DNA of 64,000 nt from Mesopusillimonas faecipullorum (GCF_020539505.1 NZ_JACDXW010000001.1:434001-498000); one strand, 5' to 3'. Numbered from the stretch's first letter, positions 17,289 through 27,419 are shown. Program-made: numbers and translations. The notes: a model not told the origin generated them from the sequence alone.

Positions 17289-18101
17289 ATGAGACAATGG
17301 GAGCTTACCCCCGAGCCGGCCTTGGCCGAGCGCGACCTTGCCGCAGATATGTTCAACCACCTGGGCCAGGCTTCCTTCAGCGATGCAATCCTGGGCCAGA
17401 TCAACGGCTACTTTCCTGCCGGCTCTTGCTCCCTATATCGCATTTGGCAAGACAAACCGCCCAAGCTGCTGTATTCGCATAGTTTCAAACGGCCCGACGT
17501 CACGCGAGACTGCTTCGAAGCCTACCTACAGCAAGGTCTGTATCAAACCGACCGCTCCTTCGACAACGTCCGTCGCGAGCGCCCGTCGCTGCTGCACAGC
17601 ACCATAGAAGATTTCTGGAACCCCTTGCATCGCGAGCTGGTGTACCGCCGCAATCATGTGCGCGAACGTTTATCGCTGGCGCGCAAAGAGTCGGATGGCT
17701 CAGTCACCAGCATGAATTTATATGCACACAACGAGCACTCGGGCTACACCGAACGGCACATCGGCTACTTTCGCAAGCTGGCGCCGCTGCTCTTGGCAGG
17801 CGTAGAGCGCCATATTCAGTTGCCACGTGAAGCACAGGCCACCACGCACAATGCCAAGCGCGAAACCCTTTTCCGGATCAACCCCACCTTGACCGAACGC
17901 GAGCTTGATATCTGCGAACGCATTCTGTCCGGCATGACTTACGATGGCATCGCAGGCGAACTAGGCCTTAGCCGCGCTACCGTCATCACCTATCGCAATC
18001 GGGCTTTCGAACGCTTGGGCATACATTTCAAGAGCCAGCTGTTTGCGCTTTTGGCAAGCTCTACAGGGCCACAAACGACGTTAAAGCCGCTTAGCAACTA
18101 A
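17289..18101 (+). CDS. LuxR family transcriptional regulator
   Basis: A 270-residue protein with a C-terminal LuxR/NarL-type helix-turn-helix: LTERELDICERILSGMTYDGIAGELGLSRATVITYRNRAFERLGI (roughly residues 200-245). The N-terminal 190 residues are not a receiver domain and show no phosphoacceptor pattern; they look like a ligand- or GAF-type sensing region but I do not recognise it. AGGAG precedes ATG 17289. It is divergent from the acyl-CoA/phosphoketolase-like operon across a 132-base gap with a 20-bp palindrome, so it is the likely regulator of that operon. Confidence 0.85.
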   Translation: MRQWELTPEPALAERDLAADMFNHLGQASFSDAILGQINGYFPAGSCSLYRIWQDKPPKLLYSHSFKRPDVTRDCFEAYLQQGLYQTDRSFDNVRRERPSLLHSTIEDFWNPLHRELVYRRNHVRERLSLARKESDGSVTSMNLYAHNEHSGYTERHIGYFRKLAPLLLAGVERHIQLPREAQATTHNAKRETLFRINPTLTERELDICERILSGMTYDGIAGELGLSRATVITYRNRAFERLGIHFKSQLFALLASSTGPQTTLKPLSN

Positions 18102-18124
18102 GGGCTACAAGGGCTACGAACACG

Positions 18125-18154
18125 CTGCCGAGGTCATGGCACCTCGGCAGTTTC
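18125..18154. terminator. Bidirectional hairpin between convergent genes
   Basis: A 10-bp perfect inverted repeat (18125-18134 and 18141-18150) with a 6-base loop, followed by TTT on the plus strand. It lies between the LuxR-type gene and the end of the peptide ABC operon. Confidence 0.65.
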
Positions 18155-18162
18155 GGGTCCAT

Positions 18163-18984
18163 TTATACCTGAACGGTATCAAACCAGCTTTCATCGATCT
18201 CCGGCAAAGGAATCGCATCGATCAAGGTCTGCGTAATAGGGCTTTGGGGTGCATCGAATACTTGCCTACAAGGGCCGGCTTCGGCGATAAGGCCCTGGTT
18301 AAGCACAATGACCTGCGAGCAAACATTGCGTATCACAGACAGATCATGACTGATGAAAGCGATGGTCAGGTTCATATCTTGGGCAAGTTGCTGCAGCAGG
18401 GTCAAGACCTGCGCCTGCGACGACACATCAAGGCCGGAAACGATTTCATCAGCAAGAATAAAGGCGGGATCTAACGCCACCGCACGGGCGATGCCTACAC
18501 GCTGCCGCTGACCGCCGGAAAGCTCGTGCGGAAAACGCCCGGCAAAGGATGCCGGCAGGCCCACACGCTCAAGTGTTTCCAGAGCCCGTTTCTTGGCATT
18601 GGGCACACCATAGCGCTCCATGGGGTTGGCAATGATGCGCCCTATGGTATGGCGTGGATTAAGAGACGACATGGGGTCTTGGAAAATCATCTGCAGATCA
18701 CGCCGCAGAGGCTTAAGCGACGGCTCGCTTAAGTGAGTGATGTCCTGGCCTTTAAAAGTAATGCTGCCGCCTGTGGGCTGCAGCAGGCGCACCAAGGCAC
18801 GACCAGCCGTCGTCTTGCCGGAACCGCTTTCACCGACGATGCCGGTAATAGCGCCGCGCGGCAAGTCGAAACTCAAGCCCTTCAGAATCTCTATGCGCGG
18901 GGCGGGCCCAAACAAAGGCTTGCGCGCCATATCGGGTAGCGACAGCTGAAGATCGCGGACTCGGATGAGAGGTTCAACGGACAT
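18163..18984 (-). CDS. Peptide/nickel ABC transporter ATP-binding protein (DppF-type)
   Basis: A 273-residue ATPase with Walker A GESGSGKTT, signature LSGGQRQRVGIARA, Walker B FILADEIVSGLD and the oligopeptide-ABC C-terminal region. Start ATG 18984 has GGAG six bases upstream and overlaps the preceding ATPase gene by 11 bases. Walker B reads DEIVSGLD where DEPVSALD is usual; the catalytic Glu is kept. It is the last gene of a Dpp/Opp-like operon. Confidence 0.9.
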   Translation of the reverse strand: MSVEPLIRVRDLQLSLPDMARKPLFGPAPRIEILKGLSFDLPRGAITGIVGESGSGKTTAGRALVRLLQPTGGSITFKGQDITHLSEPSLKPLRRDLQMIFQDPMSSLNPRHTIGRIIANPMERYGVPNAKKRALETLERVGLPASFAGRFPHELSGGQRQRVGIARAVALDPAFILADEIVSGLDVSSQAQVLTLLQQLAQDMNLTIAFISHDLSVIRNVCSQVIVLNQGLIAEAGPCRQVFDAPQSPITQTLIDAIPLPEIDESWFDTVQV

Positions 18985-19852
18985 GGGCAGCTCCGCGATC
19001 ATCGGCGGCAATTTCGCGCTGAAGCTGCGCGATCAATTCCGCAGGTACAGGGCGTAATGCTTCGTCGGGGTGGGTGTAGCGCGGCGTCGCCATAATAAGC
19101 GCCTGCGTATAAGGATGTTTAGGATGGCTGAAGATATCGGCGGTATCGCTGGACTCCATCACCTTGCCGGCAAAGAGCACCGACACACGCTGGCTAATCT
19201 TCGCCACTACGCCCATATCATGGGTCACAAACAACACGGCGGTCTGTTCTTGTTGTTGCAACTCTCGGATCAAGGCCAGTATCTGCTTTTGCACCGTGAC
19301 ATCCAAGGCTGTGGTGGGCTCGTCGGCTACGATCAGCTTGGGCCGTGGCGCAAACGCTGCGGCTATCAGCACACGTTGGCGCATGCCGCCCGACAACTCG
19401 TGCGGGTACGAGGCCATCACACGCTGTGGGTCACGTATGCGCACGCGATCAAGCAACTCCAGAGCACGACGCCGAGCATCATCGGCCTTCCAACCCAGAC
19501 GCTTGATCAATCTATCTGTGATCTGCGGGCCGATGCGCCGAGAAGGGTTCAGCGCCGTCAGTGGGTCTTGGGGTATGAGGGACGCCACCGATGCAACCGC
19601 CTGGCGACGTGCGGCGGGCGACAGCGCATCGAGTTGATTGCCTTGCAGATTAATGCTGCCCGAAAGGGTTTGCACGCTGGGCGGAAGCACCCCCAGCACT
19701 GCCTTGCCTATCATGGACTTACCGGCACCACTTTCGCCCACGAGAGCGTGGACTTCACCGGGTTTGACGCTTAAGCTGACATCGCGCAAAAGCCGCGCGC
19801 CGCCCTTCAGGCCGAGAGTGAGCGATTGAATTTCTAGCGTAGGAACTGTCAT
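18974..19852 (-). CDS. Peptide/nickel ABC transporter ATP-binding protein (DppD-type)
   Basis: A 292-residue ATPase: Walker A GESGAGKSM, signature LSGGMRQRVLIAAA, Walker B LIVADEPTTALD, H-loop FVTHDMGVV, and the family extension HPKHPYTQALIMATP that marks oligopeptide/dipeptide importers. It pairs with the following ATPase as a heterodimer on the cytoplasmic face. It starts 5 bases after the permease stop. Confidence 0.92.
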   Translation of the reverse strand: MTVPTLEIQSLTLGLKGGARLLRDVSLSVKPGEVHALVGESGAGKSMIGKAVLGVLPPSVQTLSGSINLQGNQLDALSPAARRQAVASVASLIPQDPLTALNPSRRIGPQITDRLIKRLGWKADDARRRALELLDRVRIRDPQRVMASYPHELSGGMRQRVLIAAAFAPRPKLIVADEPTTALDVTVQKQILALIRELQQQEQTAVLFVTHDMGVVAKISQRVSVLFAGKVMESSDTADIFSHPKHPYTQALIMATPRYTHPDEALRPVPAELIAQLQREIAADDRGAAHVR

Positions 19853-19857
19853 GGCGC

Positions 19858-20730
19858 TTACCGGCTCAGGGGATCAAATTGATCCTTGAGGCCTTGGCCC
19901 AACTGACTGAAAGACAGTACGGTCAGGAACAGGACAACAAGAGGAAATACCAGCACCCACCAGGCGAAGTGCAGTGTGGCTCGGCCTTCTGCGATCATGC
20001 TGCCCCAGGTCGGCGAGTCAGAGGAAATGGACAGGTTAACGAAGCTGAGAATGGCTTCGACGATGACGGCAACCCCCATTTCGAGCGCCAGCAGGGCTGC
20101 AATGGTTGGCAATACATTAGGAAGCACTTCAGCCGCCAGAATACGCAGGCGTGTCGCCCCACCTATGCGTGCCGAATACACGTAATCCATGCGCGACTGC
20201 ACCATGGTTTCAGCACGCACGACACGGGCGAAACGCGTCCAATCAATAATGGCAATGGCCAAGATGACTGAACCCAAGCCCGTACCCAAAACGGCAACCA
20301 GCAACACCGCGAAGAGCACTGGCGGGAAAGACATCCAGATATCGATGAATCGCGAAACAATGCGATCCGTCCAACCGCCGAAATAACCGGCCGCCAGCCC
20401 CAGCAACGACCCCGTCAGGCAGGCAGCGAAAGAGGCGGCAAGCGCCACCGCCAAGGCGATGCGGGCGCCATAGATCAGGCGTGAAAGCACGTCGCGGCCC
20501 AGGCTGTCAGTACCCAGAATATAGCTTGCCTCGGAGCCGCTGAAACCCAGCGGCGGCAGGCGTTCGAGCAACAAGTCTTGCTCTAGCGGGTTATGCGGCG
20601 CCAACCACTGGGCGCCTACCGCGGCCACAACCACGATCAGTATCCACGTTAAGGACAACCACAGCCTGGGGTTGGGTTTGCGTACACGAGCACGAGGCTG
20701 TGTCACGGCGGTCAGTGCAGCATCAGCCAT
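19858..20730 (-). CDS. Peptide ABC transporter permease (DppC-type)
   Basis: A 290-residue inner-membrane permease: N-terminal cytoplasmic segment, first helix LSLTWILIVVVAAVGAQWL, then the LGTDSLGRDVLSRLIYGARIAL motif that marks DppC/OppC proteins, and the coupling-loop region EVLPNVLPTIAALLALEMGVAVIVEAILSF in the C-terminal half. It overlaps the DppB-type permease by 8 bases. Confidence 0.92.
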   Translation of the reverse strand: MADAALTAVTQPRARVRKPNPRLWLSLTWILIVVVAAVGAQWLAPHNPLEQDLLLERLPPLGFSGSEASYILGTDSLGRDVLSRLIYGARIALAVALAASFAACLTGSLLGLAAGYFGGWTDRIVSRFIDIWMSFPPVLFAVLLVAVLGTGLGSVILAIAIIDWTRFARVVRAETMVQSRMDYVYSARIGGATRLRILAAEVLPNVLPTIAALLALEMGVAVIVEAILSFVNLSISSDSPTWGSMIAEGRATLHFAWWVLVFPLVVLFLTVLSFSQLGQGLKDQFDPLSR

Positions 20731-21727
20731 GGCGCAGCCTCGGATTCAAAAAGGTATAAGCAATATCTACGGCAAGGTTCACCAGAATGAAGATGCAGGC
20801 GAACATCAGGACGATGCCTTGGATCAAAGGCAGGTCGCGGTTGATAACAGCATCAATCGCCATATTTCCCAAGCCCTCGTAGGCGAACAGACGTTCGATG
20901 ATAACGGTGCCGCCAATCAGAAAAGTAAATTGCACGCCGATCAGGGTCAGGGTAGGCAAAGCGGCATTACGCATGGCCTCGCGCAAGATGACCTGGGTTT
21001 CGGTAAAGCCTTTGACGCGTGCCAACAAGGTGTAGTCCAGTTGCAGCACGTCTTTAAGACCTTGCTTGAGCAACTGCGAAATCACGGCAGCCAAGGGCAA
21101 GGCCAGGGCCAGCGCAGGCATCAACATATGAGACAGCAAGTCTTTCAACAGATCGAAGCGCAAGCGGAAAATGGATTCGATCAGGTAGAAATTCGTACTG
21201 AAAGGCAGATTCAACTGCGGCGACACGCGGCCTGAGATATGCAGCAAAGGCCACAACACGCCAAACAACAGGATTAACAGCAGCCCCCACAGAAAATCGG
21301 GGATAGACAGCGCTGCGCTGTTGAAAAGGTCGACGCCGCTTTCAACGCTTTTACCTCTTTCGCGCGCGCCCAACACAGCAGTGAAGCCGCCTATGGCAAG
21401 CGCGATCAGCAAGGCCAGTAGGGAGAGCTCAAGGGTAGCGGGCAAACGGCTCAACACCAACGAGGACACCGATTGCTTAAGGGTGATGGACGTACCGAAA
21501 TCCCCCTGCAACACACCGCCGGCCCAAATCAAAAACTGTTCAAAAAGGGATTTATCCAACCCGTACAAGGCGGTCAGATTGGCGATGTCTTGTGGGCTGG
21601 CCCCGGGCGGCAGCATCATCGCAATCGGGTTTCCGGGTGCTACGCGTATCAACACGAACACCACAATAGCGACCCCCACTAGCGTGACCGCCATGGAAAT
21701 CAACCGTATCAACAAAGTTTTCAGCAT
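20723..21727 (-). CDS. Peptide ABC transporter permease (DppB-type)
   Basis: A 334-residue permease with the N-terminal LIRLISMAVTLVGVAIVVFVLIRVAPGNP and PQDIANLTALYGLDKSLFEQF segments and the C-terminal GGTVIIERLFAYEGLGNMAIDAVINRDLPLIQG block, all typical of DppB/OppB. It follows the binding-protein gene after a terminator-like hairpin, so it is probably made at a lower level than the binding protein. Confidence 0.92.
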   Translation of the reverse strand: MLKTLLIRLISMAVTLVGVAIVVFVLIRVAPGNPIAMMLPPGASPQDIANLTALYGLDKSLFEQFLIWAGGVLQGDFGTSITLKQSVSSLVLSRLPATLELSLLALLIALAIGGFTAVLGARERGKSVESGVDLFNSAALSIPDFLWGLLLILLFGVLWPLLHISGRVSPQLNLPFSTNFYLIESIFRLRFDLLKDLLSHMLMPALALALPLAAVISQLLKQGLKDVLQLDYTLLARVKGFTETQVILREAMRNAALPTLTLIGVQFTFLIGGTVIIERLFAYEGLGNMAIDAVINRDLPLIQGIVLMFACIFILVNLAVDIAYTFLNPRLRHG

Positions 21728-21761
21728 GGTGAAACAAATAAAAAGGCGGACAGGAGGAGTT

Positions 21762-21785
21762 CAAAAGGGGGGCAGCTCGCCCCCC
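21762..21785 (-). terminator. Leaky terminator or attenuator between binding-protein and permease genes
   Basis: GGGGGGC (21767-21773) and GCCCCCC (21779-21785) form a 7-bp GC-only hairpin with a 5-base loop, followed on the minus strand by TTTT. Such structures after a binding-protein gene commonly set the ratio of binding protein to permease. Confidence 0.6.
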
Positions 21786-21842
21786 GGGACTTCCTGAGCC
21801 GCCTTGCGAGTGAAACGGTATGCGAAGCCGCGCCTTGACGCT

Positions 21843-23375
21843 TTACTTGGCTGGCTTCATGTCGGCCGGCACCACGTCGCCGTGCGCCACAGGTTTGACC
21901 GTCACCTTATCGCTATGCACCACCGGCAGCACATACTGCACCAGCGGAATCACATAGCCTTGCTCCATGATGTAGGCATCCACGTCTTTCCAGCCCTGGA
22001 TACGCTTGGCCTCGTCTTTCTCGCCCCACAGAGGGATCATCTTGTCTATGAGGTCTTGGGAATCCCAGACCGAGTGCGGCGATGGGCCGAACATGGCATG
22101 GCCTGTAGAGGTGGTAGGGTCACCAATGGCATTGCCCCAGTTATAGAAGGCGGCGGGCGCCAGCTGATCGGCGGCTCGCAGCTCGAAATGCTTGGCAATC
22201 TCGTAGATTTCAATATTGGCCTCTATGCCCACCCGGCGCCACATACCCACAATGGCCTGGATCATTTCGTAATCCTTGGGCTTGAGGCCGCGTGTGGTTT
22301 GGATGGTGAATTTCACCGGTTTCTCGGTGGAATAGCCCGAAGCCGCCAGCAACTCTTTGGCTTTTTCCGGGTCGTACGGAAACTGCAGATTGGCGTCGTA
22401 GGCTTCGTATTCGGGGGTTTCGAGCGTAGAGAGCGGCACACCATAGCCACGCAGCAAACGATCGATGATGAGTTTTTTGTCGATGGCGTGATGAGCGGCC
22501 AAACGAACATTTTTGTCTAGCATGGGCCCGACGTCGTTCAGGAAGATCATGCCCACGTCGGCCACAGGGAAGGCTTCGCCCTTAAGGCCTGCCTTTTGCT
22601 TGAGACGGTCGAATTCCTCGTAGGGGATTTCGAAGGTGACGTGCGAGCTACCGGACTCTACCTCGGCGACCCGGCTGGCAGCATCGGTGACGAACTTGAT
22701 CGTGACGGTTTCGTAGGCGGGCTTTTCACCCCAGTAGTCTTTATTGGCCACCAAGCGCACATAGGCGCCCTGTTGGTAAGCGTCGATCTTGTAGGGGCCG
22801 CTACCGATAGGGGCTTTTTCAAAACCCTCGGGCCCGACTTTCTCGAAATACGCTTTGGGCAACACATAACCCGTCAGGAAAGCCATCCACTTGAATACCG
22901 TGGGTTCGTACTCGAGTACGTCGCCGGTAATTTCGTTGCCATCAATTTTGTAATTGCCGAACTTGCCCCACACGAATTGGCCGGGGTTGCCCGATTTGGG
23001 GTCGGCTGCACGTTCTAGCGACCATACAACGTCTTCAGGCGTGAGCGGCGTACCGTCATGCCATTTGACACCTTCGCGCACGGTCATGTGTATTTTGCTT
23101 TTATCGTCGGAGAAACCCCACTTGGTCAGCAAGCCGGGCGTAAAGCTGAGATCGGCCTCTTGATTGATGTAGCGATCAAACACCGAGAGATAGATGGCTT
23201 GAAGCTTGGGGTTGACCGCCGAAGGGCCTGTGGTGGGATCCCAGCTGGGTACGCCTATGCTGTAGGCAACCACCAGATTATCCGTGGTCTGTGCAAAGGC
23301 CGTAGGCAGACCAAACATGGTTAGGCCCGCAGCCCCGGCGCTGAGCTGCAGAAAATTGCGACGTGTGTGCTTCAT
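21843..23375 (-). CDS. ABC transporter substrate-binding protein, family 5 (peptide type), Tat signal
   Basis: A 510-residue extracytoplasmic binding protein of the DppA/OppA family. ATG 23375 begins MKHTRRNFLQLSAGAAG, a twin-arginine signal (TRRNFLQ), ending near TAFAQ. The SBP_bac_5 signature is seen as MTVREGVKWHDGTPLTPEDVVWSLERA. The frame is open 78 codons further upstream, but that part is not protein-like. First gene of a five-gene peptide-type importer operon. The ligand may be a peptide, but members of this family also bind nickel, opines and oligosaccharides. Confidence 0.9.
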   Translation of the reverse strand: MKHTRRNFLQLSAGAAGLTMFGLPTAFAQTTDNLVVAYSIGVPSWDPTTGPSAVNPKLQAIYLSVFDRYINQEADLSFTPGLLTKWGFSDDKSKIHMTVREGVKWHDGTPLTPEDVVWSLERAADPKSGNPGQFVWGKFGNYKIDGNEITGDVLEYEPTVFKWMAFLTGYVLPKAYFEKVGPEGFEKAPIGSGPYKIDAYQQGAYVRLVANKDYWGEKPAYETVTIKFVTDAASRVAEVESGSSHVTFEIPYEEFDRLKQKAGLKGEAFPVADVGMIFLNDVGPMLDKNVRLAAHHAIDKKLIIDRLLRGYGVPLSTLETPEYEAYDANLQFPYDPEKAKELLAASGYSTEKPVKFTIQTTRGLKPKDYEMIQAIVGMWRRVGIEANIEIYEIAKHFELRAADQLAPAAFYNWGNAIGDPTTSTGHAMFGPSPHSVWDSQDLIDKMIPLWGEKDEAKRIQGWKDVDAYIMEQGYVIPLVQYVLPVVHSDKVTVKPVAHGDVVPADMKPAK

Positions 23376-24110
23376 TTTTGTTCCCTTATGACGCATAGAC
23401 GGATAAAAACGACAAGCGGGATAACGGCAGACCTGCACAATTACCATCCGCGAACATAGCGAACAGCATAAAAGTTGAAGGTTGAAGTATCCACTGGTAA
23501 TAACCCGACATAGGATGCTTACACTCTCCCGCCTCGTAGCGCACTCTTCTGCCGCCGATTCAGCAGCTTGCCGCCAAAGGCTTCGAATGAAATGGTGGAT
23601 GACAAACATTCATATTCTTATGAACTGTAGCCATGCTCGCTGGCTTCTGCATCAGTAGCTCGCTGCTTTACGCGGGGTTGGGTCACGCCCAAAAGCCTGT
23701 CGCGGTCTTTACTTGCCTACTTGTCCATGGCGCCTTACAAACGTCACTCTGGCCCTCATACGTCCTAGCTCCATTATCCGAAAAACGTGTACGAATTTCG
23801 GACAGACGTTCTCTATGTCGGAAAGCCATGCCTGGCGCGGGTTTCCAGCCAAATCGTATTCCAAAAAACGTTAAAAACATGTCGATTTCATGCGATTTTG
23901 CGGACTTTTATTCCAAAGTTTTTCGAGACGATTTGGATGTGCAACCCCTCGTAGGCATCAACGTAAAAGGTCGAATTATTTTGTCAACAATGATGGTATC
24001 GAACTGAACCGAGCTGGCGTTCTTCTTACAGCGAGATACGATCACCCGTTGCTTGACGTAGTGGTGGCGCAGCAGATCGGGCGGAATCTGGCGGACCTTC
24101 TCTTTCGTAC
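23376..24110. other. Gene-poor stretch between the peptide importer and vapBC
   Basis: About 735 bases in which I recognise no gene. Open frames exist on both strands, for example 23633-24007 on the plus strand, but they have no recognisable motif, no convincing Shine-Dalgarno and no family-like composition. The left part must hold the importer promoter. Local A/T content rises between 23880 and 24010. It may be the scar of lost genes. Confidence 0.4.
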
Positions 24111-24112
24111 TG

Positions 24113-24138
24113 TTGGCATATACAATTTGGCATATACA
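24113..24138. promoter_or_regulatory. Direct-repeat operator and promoter region of vapBC
   Basis: The 12-mer TTGGCATATACA occurs twice, at 24113-24124 and 24127-24138, 14 bases apart and 16 bases before the vapB start. Repeats overlapping a TATA-rich stretch just upstream of the antitoxin gene fit the autoregulation expected of VapB/VapC complexes. Confidence 0.6.
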
Positions 24139-24153
24139 TATCGAGGTATTGCC

Positions 24154-24426
24154 ATGACTATCTCTACTACCAATTCCAAGCCGCGTGAGGCCAAGCTATT
24201 TCGGAACAATCGCAGCCAGGCAGTCAGGATTCCCGCTGAATTTGAAATGCCGGGTGATAGGGTCCTCATCCGTCGTGAAGGCGCGCGCCTCATCATTGAG
24301 CCTGTGACTAAGCCTCGAGACATTGTGGCGCTACTGGACCAATGGAGGAAGAGCGAACCCCTTGCCCCTCAAGACAGGTTTCCCGACATCTCCGATGCTC
24401 CCCCAGCACCGGAGGAAGTTCTGTGA
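24154..24426 (+). CDS. vapB: Antitoxin VapB (AbrB/SpoVT fold)
   Basis: A 90-residue protein whose N-terminal half, REAKLFRNNRSQAVRIPAEF and DRVLIRREGARLIIEP, is the swapped-hairpin AbrB-type DNA-binding domain of VapB antitoxins. The C-terminal part, LLDQWRKSEPLAPQDRFPD, is the flexible toxin-neutralising region. ATG 24154 is preceded by GAGG; the frame is open upstream but without protein-like content. It overlaps vapC by 4 bases and has direct repeats in front, as expected for an autoregulated type II toxin-antitoxin pair. Confidence 0.9.
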   Translation: MTISTTNSKPREAKLFRNNRSQAVRIPAEFEMPGDRVLIRREGARLIIEPVTKPRDIVALLDQWRKSEPLAPQDRFPDISDAPPAPEEVL

Positions 24427-24824
24427 GCGGCTATCTTCTGGACACCAACATTATCAGTGCCTTGATGAGCGACCCTGACTGCGCAGCTGCTCGACATATC
24501 GAGCGTGTCGGTCCTCAGAAAATCTGCACCAGCATCATCGTTGCGGCGGAATTGCGCTATGGCTGCGCGAAGAAGGGCTCCGCGAAGCTGCTGGCCCGTG
24601 TGGAAAGCGTACTGGAGGTCATTCCCATCATCGCCTTGGATATTCCGGTTGACACCAAGTACGGTGGTATCCGCGCCGAACTGGAGGCGACAGGAAAGCC
24701 TATCGGTGCAAACGACTTGCTGATCGCGGCCCACGCCTACGCACTGGGTATGACTTTGGTGACGGCGAACACCAGGGAGTTTGAACGCATAAGCGGCCTG
24801 GCCGTCGAAAACTGGCTCGAATGA
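24423..24824 (+). CDS. vapC: Toxin VapC, PIN-domain ribonuclease
   Basis: A 133-residue PIN-domain protein starting at GTG 24423, which overlaps the vapB stop as GTGA. The acidic active site is visible: Asp7 (LLDTN), Glu43 (AAELRYG), Asp98 (ANDLLIAA), with Asn116 in TANTREF at the fourth position, as usual in this subgroup. VapC toxins are Mg-dependent endoribonucleases, often cutting initiator tRNA or other structured RNAs. All key residues are kept, so the toxin should be active. It lies just before a tRNA operon on the opposite strand. Confidence 0.92.
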   Translation: MSGYLLDTNIISALMSDPDCAAARHIERVGPQKICTSIIVAAELRYGCAKKGSAKLLARVESVLEVIPIIALDIPVDTKYGGIRAELEATGKPIGANDLLIAAHAYALGMTLVTANTREFERISGLAVENWLE

Positions 24825-24998
24825 GGTAGTCGATTCGGATGATTTGACGTAAGCATCCGCCCAGGACATGAAAACCCTGTGAGATGTGGGCGGTGCCGTG
24901 GGCTACAACGAACAGGGCCGTTTATTTACCATTGAAGGCGCGGGCTTGTCGGTATAGGAAATGTCGGGAGTACTTCCTGCAAACCCCAAAAGGGGACG

Positions 24999-25033
24999 AA
25001 AAAAAACGCTCATCTTTCGACAAGCGTTTTTTT
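24999..25033 (-). terminator. Rho-independent terminator of the tRNA-Ala-Glu-Asp operon
   Basis: AAAAAAACGCT (from 25000) pairs with AGCGTTTTTTT (25023-25033) around a 12-base loop. On the minus strand it lies 8 bases after the tRNA-Asp CCA end and finishes in a T run. Confidence 0.8.
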
Positions 25034-25041
25034 GAATTCTT

Positions 25042-25118
25042 TGGCGGAGCGGACGGGACTCGAACCCGCGACCCCCGGCGTGACAGGCCGGTATTCTAAC
25101 CAACTGAACTACCGCTCC
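25042..25118 (-). tRNA. tRNA-Asp (GTC)
   Basis: A 77-base cloverleaf on the minus strand starting GGAGCGG and ending with encoded CCA. Anticodon GTC lies in the loop CCTGTCACG; the T-arm reads GGGTTCGAGTCCC. Very close to the E. coli tRNA-Asp sequence. Confidence 0.96.
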
Positions 25119-25144
25119 GCAGCGGCACTACTAAGCCAGATAAC

Positions 25145-25220
25145 TGGCGTCCCCTAGGGGATTCGAACCCCTGTACCCACCGTGAAAGGGTGGTGTCCTA
25201 GGCCTCTAGACGAAGGGGAC
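25145..25220 (-). tRNA. tRNA-Glu (TTC)
   Basis: A 76-base tRNA on the minus strand, GTCCCCTTCGTCTAGAGG at the 5' end, anticodon TTC in CCCTTTCACG, T-arm GGGGTTCGAATCCCC and encoded CCA. Middle gene of the three-tRNA operon. Confidence 0.96.
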
Positions 25221-25326
25221 AGTACAAAACAAGCTGCATATTTTACCAGATTTTTAGCGTTTTGTATTCGGTTTGAATTAAAACGTCTGGAACCGTGTAT
25301 GCGGGTACTACTCTTTACTAGATCAC

Positions 25327-25402
<76 letters not shown>

Positions 25403-25454
25403 GTTTCGTAGCATTTCTGCTTCGTTTGCAAGTGGTGTCTAGCAAAGAATTGAA

Positions 25455-25483
25455 ATTATGCACTATTTTTTTTGTGTGTGCAA
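25455..25483 (-). promoter_or_regulatory. Sigma-70 promoter of the tRNA operon
   Basis: On the minus strand TTGCAC (25483-25478) and CATAAT (25460-25455) are separated by exactly 17 bases and lie just upstream of tRNA-Ala. Confidence 0.6.
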
Positions 25484-25573
25484 GTCACTCGTCAATTTTT
25501 TTTAAAAAGCGGTTTTTCGCCAGTACGGGCTTGGGCGACCGGGCTTCAGTCGCCCCCATACATTAATTAAGCC

Positions 25574-25885
25574 CTAGGCTGGATAAACATCGTCATCAGC
25601 CGCTTGCCCGCCCTCGCCTTCCCACTTATTCAAGGCGCGCACTTCTCGGCGACTGTATTTAAGTCGCACCCCTACCCCGCCCTCTGCACCTTCTTCAAGA
25701 AATACGGCGCCGGCCTCTTCGAGCGCACGCCGAATGCTCTGGCAGGACTCTTCATTAGGAAACACCCGGCCCGACTCGAAATCCGAGATTTCTTGCACAG
25801 CAACCCCGGACTCTGCCGAGAGCTGATCCCGGGACCACTCAATCAGTGCGCGTGCAGCGCGGCATTGCGAACCTGTCATAACCAT
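25574..25885 (-). CDS. XRE-family helix-turn-helix protein
   Basis: A 103-residue protein with an XRE-type helix-turn-helix in residues about 5-60: CRAARALIEWSRDQLSAESGVAVQEISDFESGR. The C-terminal tail is acidic and glycine-rich (EEGAEGGVGVRLKYSRREVRALNKWEGE). ATG 25885 has GGAGG seven bases upstream; an upstream TTG in frame has none. It follows serS on the same strand after about 60 bases and may be co-transcribed. It resembles small XRE proteins found singly in alpha- and betaproteobacteria; target unknown. Confidence 0.75.
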   Translation of the reverse strand: MVMTGSQCRAARALIEWSRDQLSAESGVAVQEISDFESGRVFPNEESCQSIRRALEEAGAVFLEEGAEGGVGVRLKYSRREVRALNKWEGEGGQAADDDVYPA

Positions 25886-25948
25886 TATCAATCCTCCGGT
25901 AAAAGAATGAAGACTGCATGCCGCGCAGGCCTGCGCCTGCGCCGCGCA

Positions 25949-27328
<1,380 letters not shown>

Positions 27329-27372
27329 TTACCCTGCCCATCTGCCATTTCAGGCAAGCGACCGAGGCGCGC

Positions 27373-27401
27373 TTGACAAAGGATAAAGAAAGGTCCACAA
27401 T
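27373..27401 (+). promoter_or_regulatory. Sigma-70 promoter of tRNA-Lys
   Basis: TTGACA (27373-27378), a 17-base spacer, then CACAAT (27396-27401), 18 bases before the mature tRNA-Lys end. Confidence 0.65.
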
Positions 27402-27419
27402 AGCGGACTTCGCGGTTGG

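Noticed and set aside
23633-24007. Open frame of 124 codons in the gap before vapB
   Set aside because: No recognisable motif or domain, no Shine-Dalgarno, and composition unlike the neighbouring genes; treated as chance.
24889-24957. Short frame reading DVGGAVGYNEQGRLFTIEG up to a stop, between vapC and tRNA-Asp
   Set aside because: It looks protein-like and may be the tail of a lost gene, but only 23 codons remain and I cannot name the family, so it is not called as a pseudogene.
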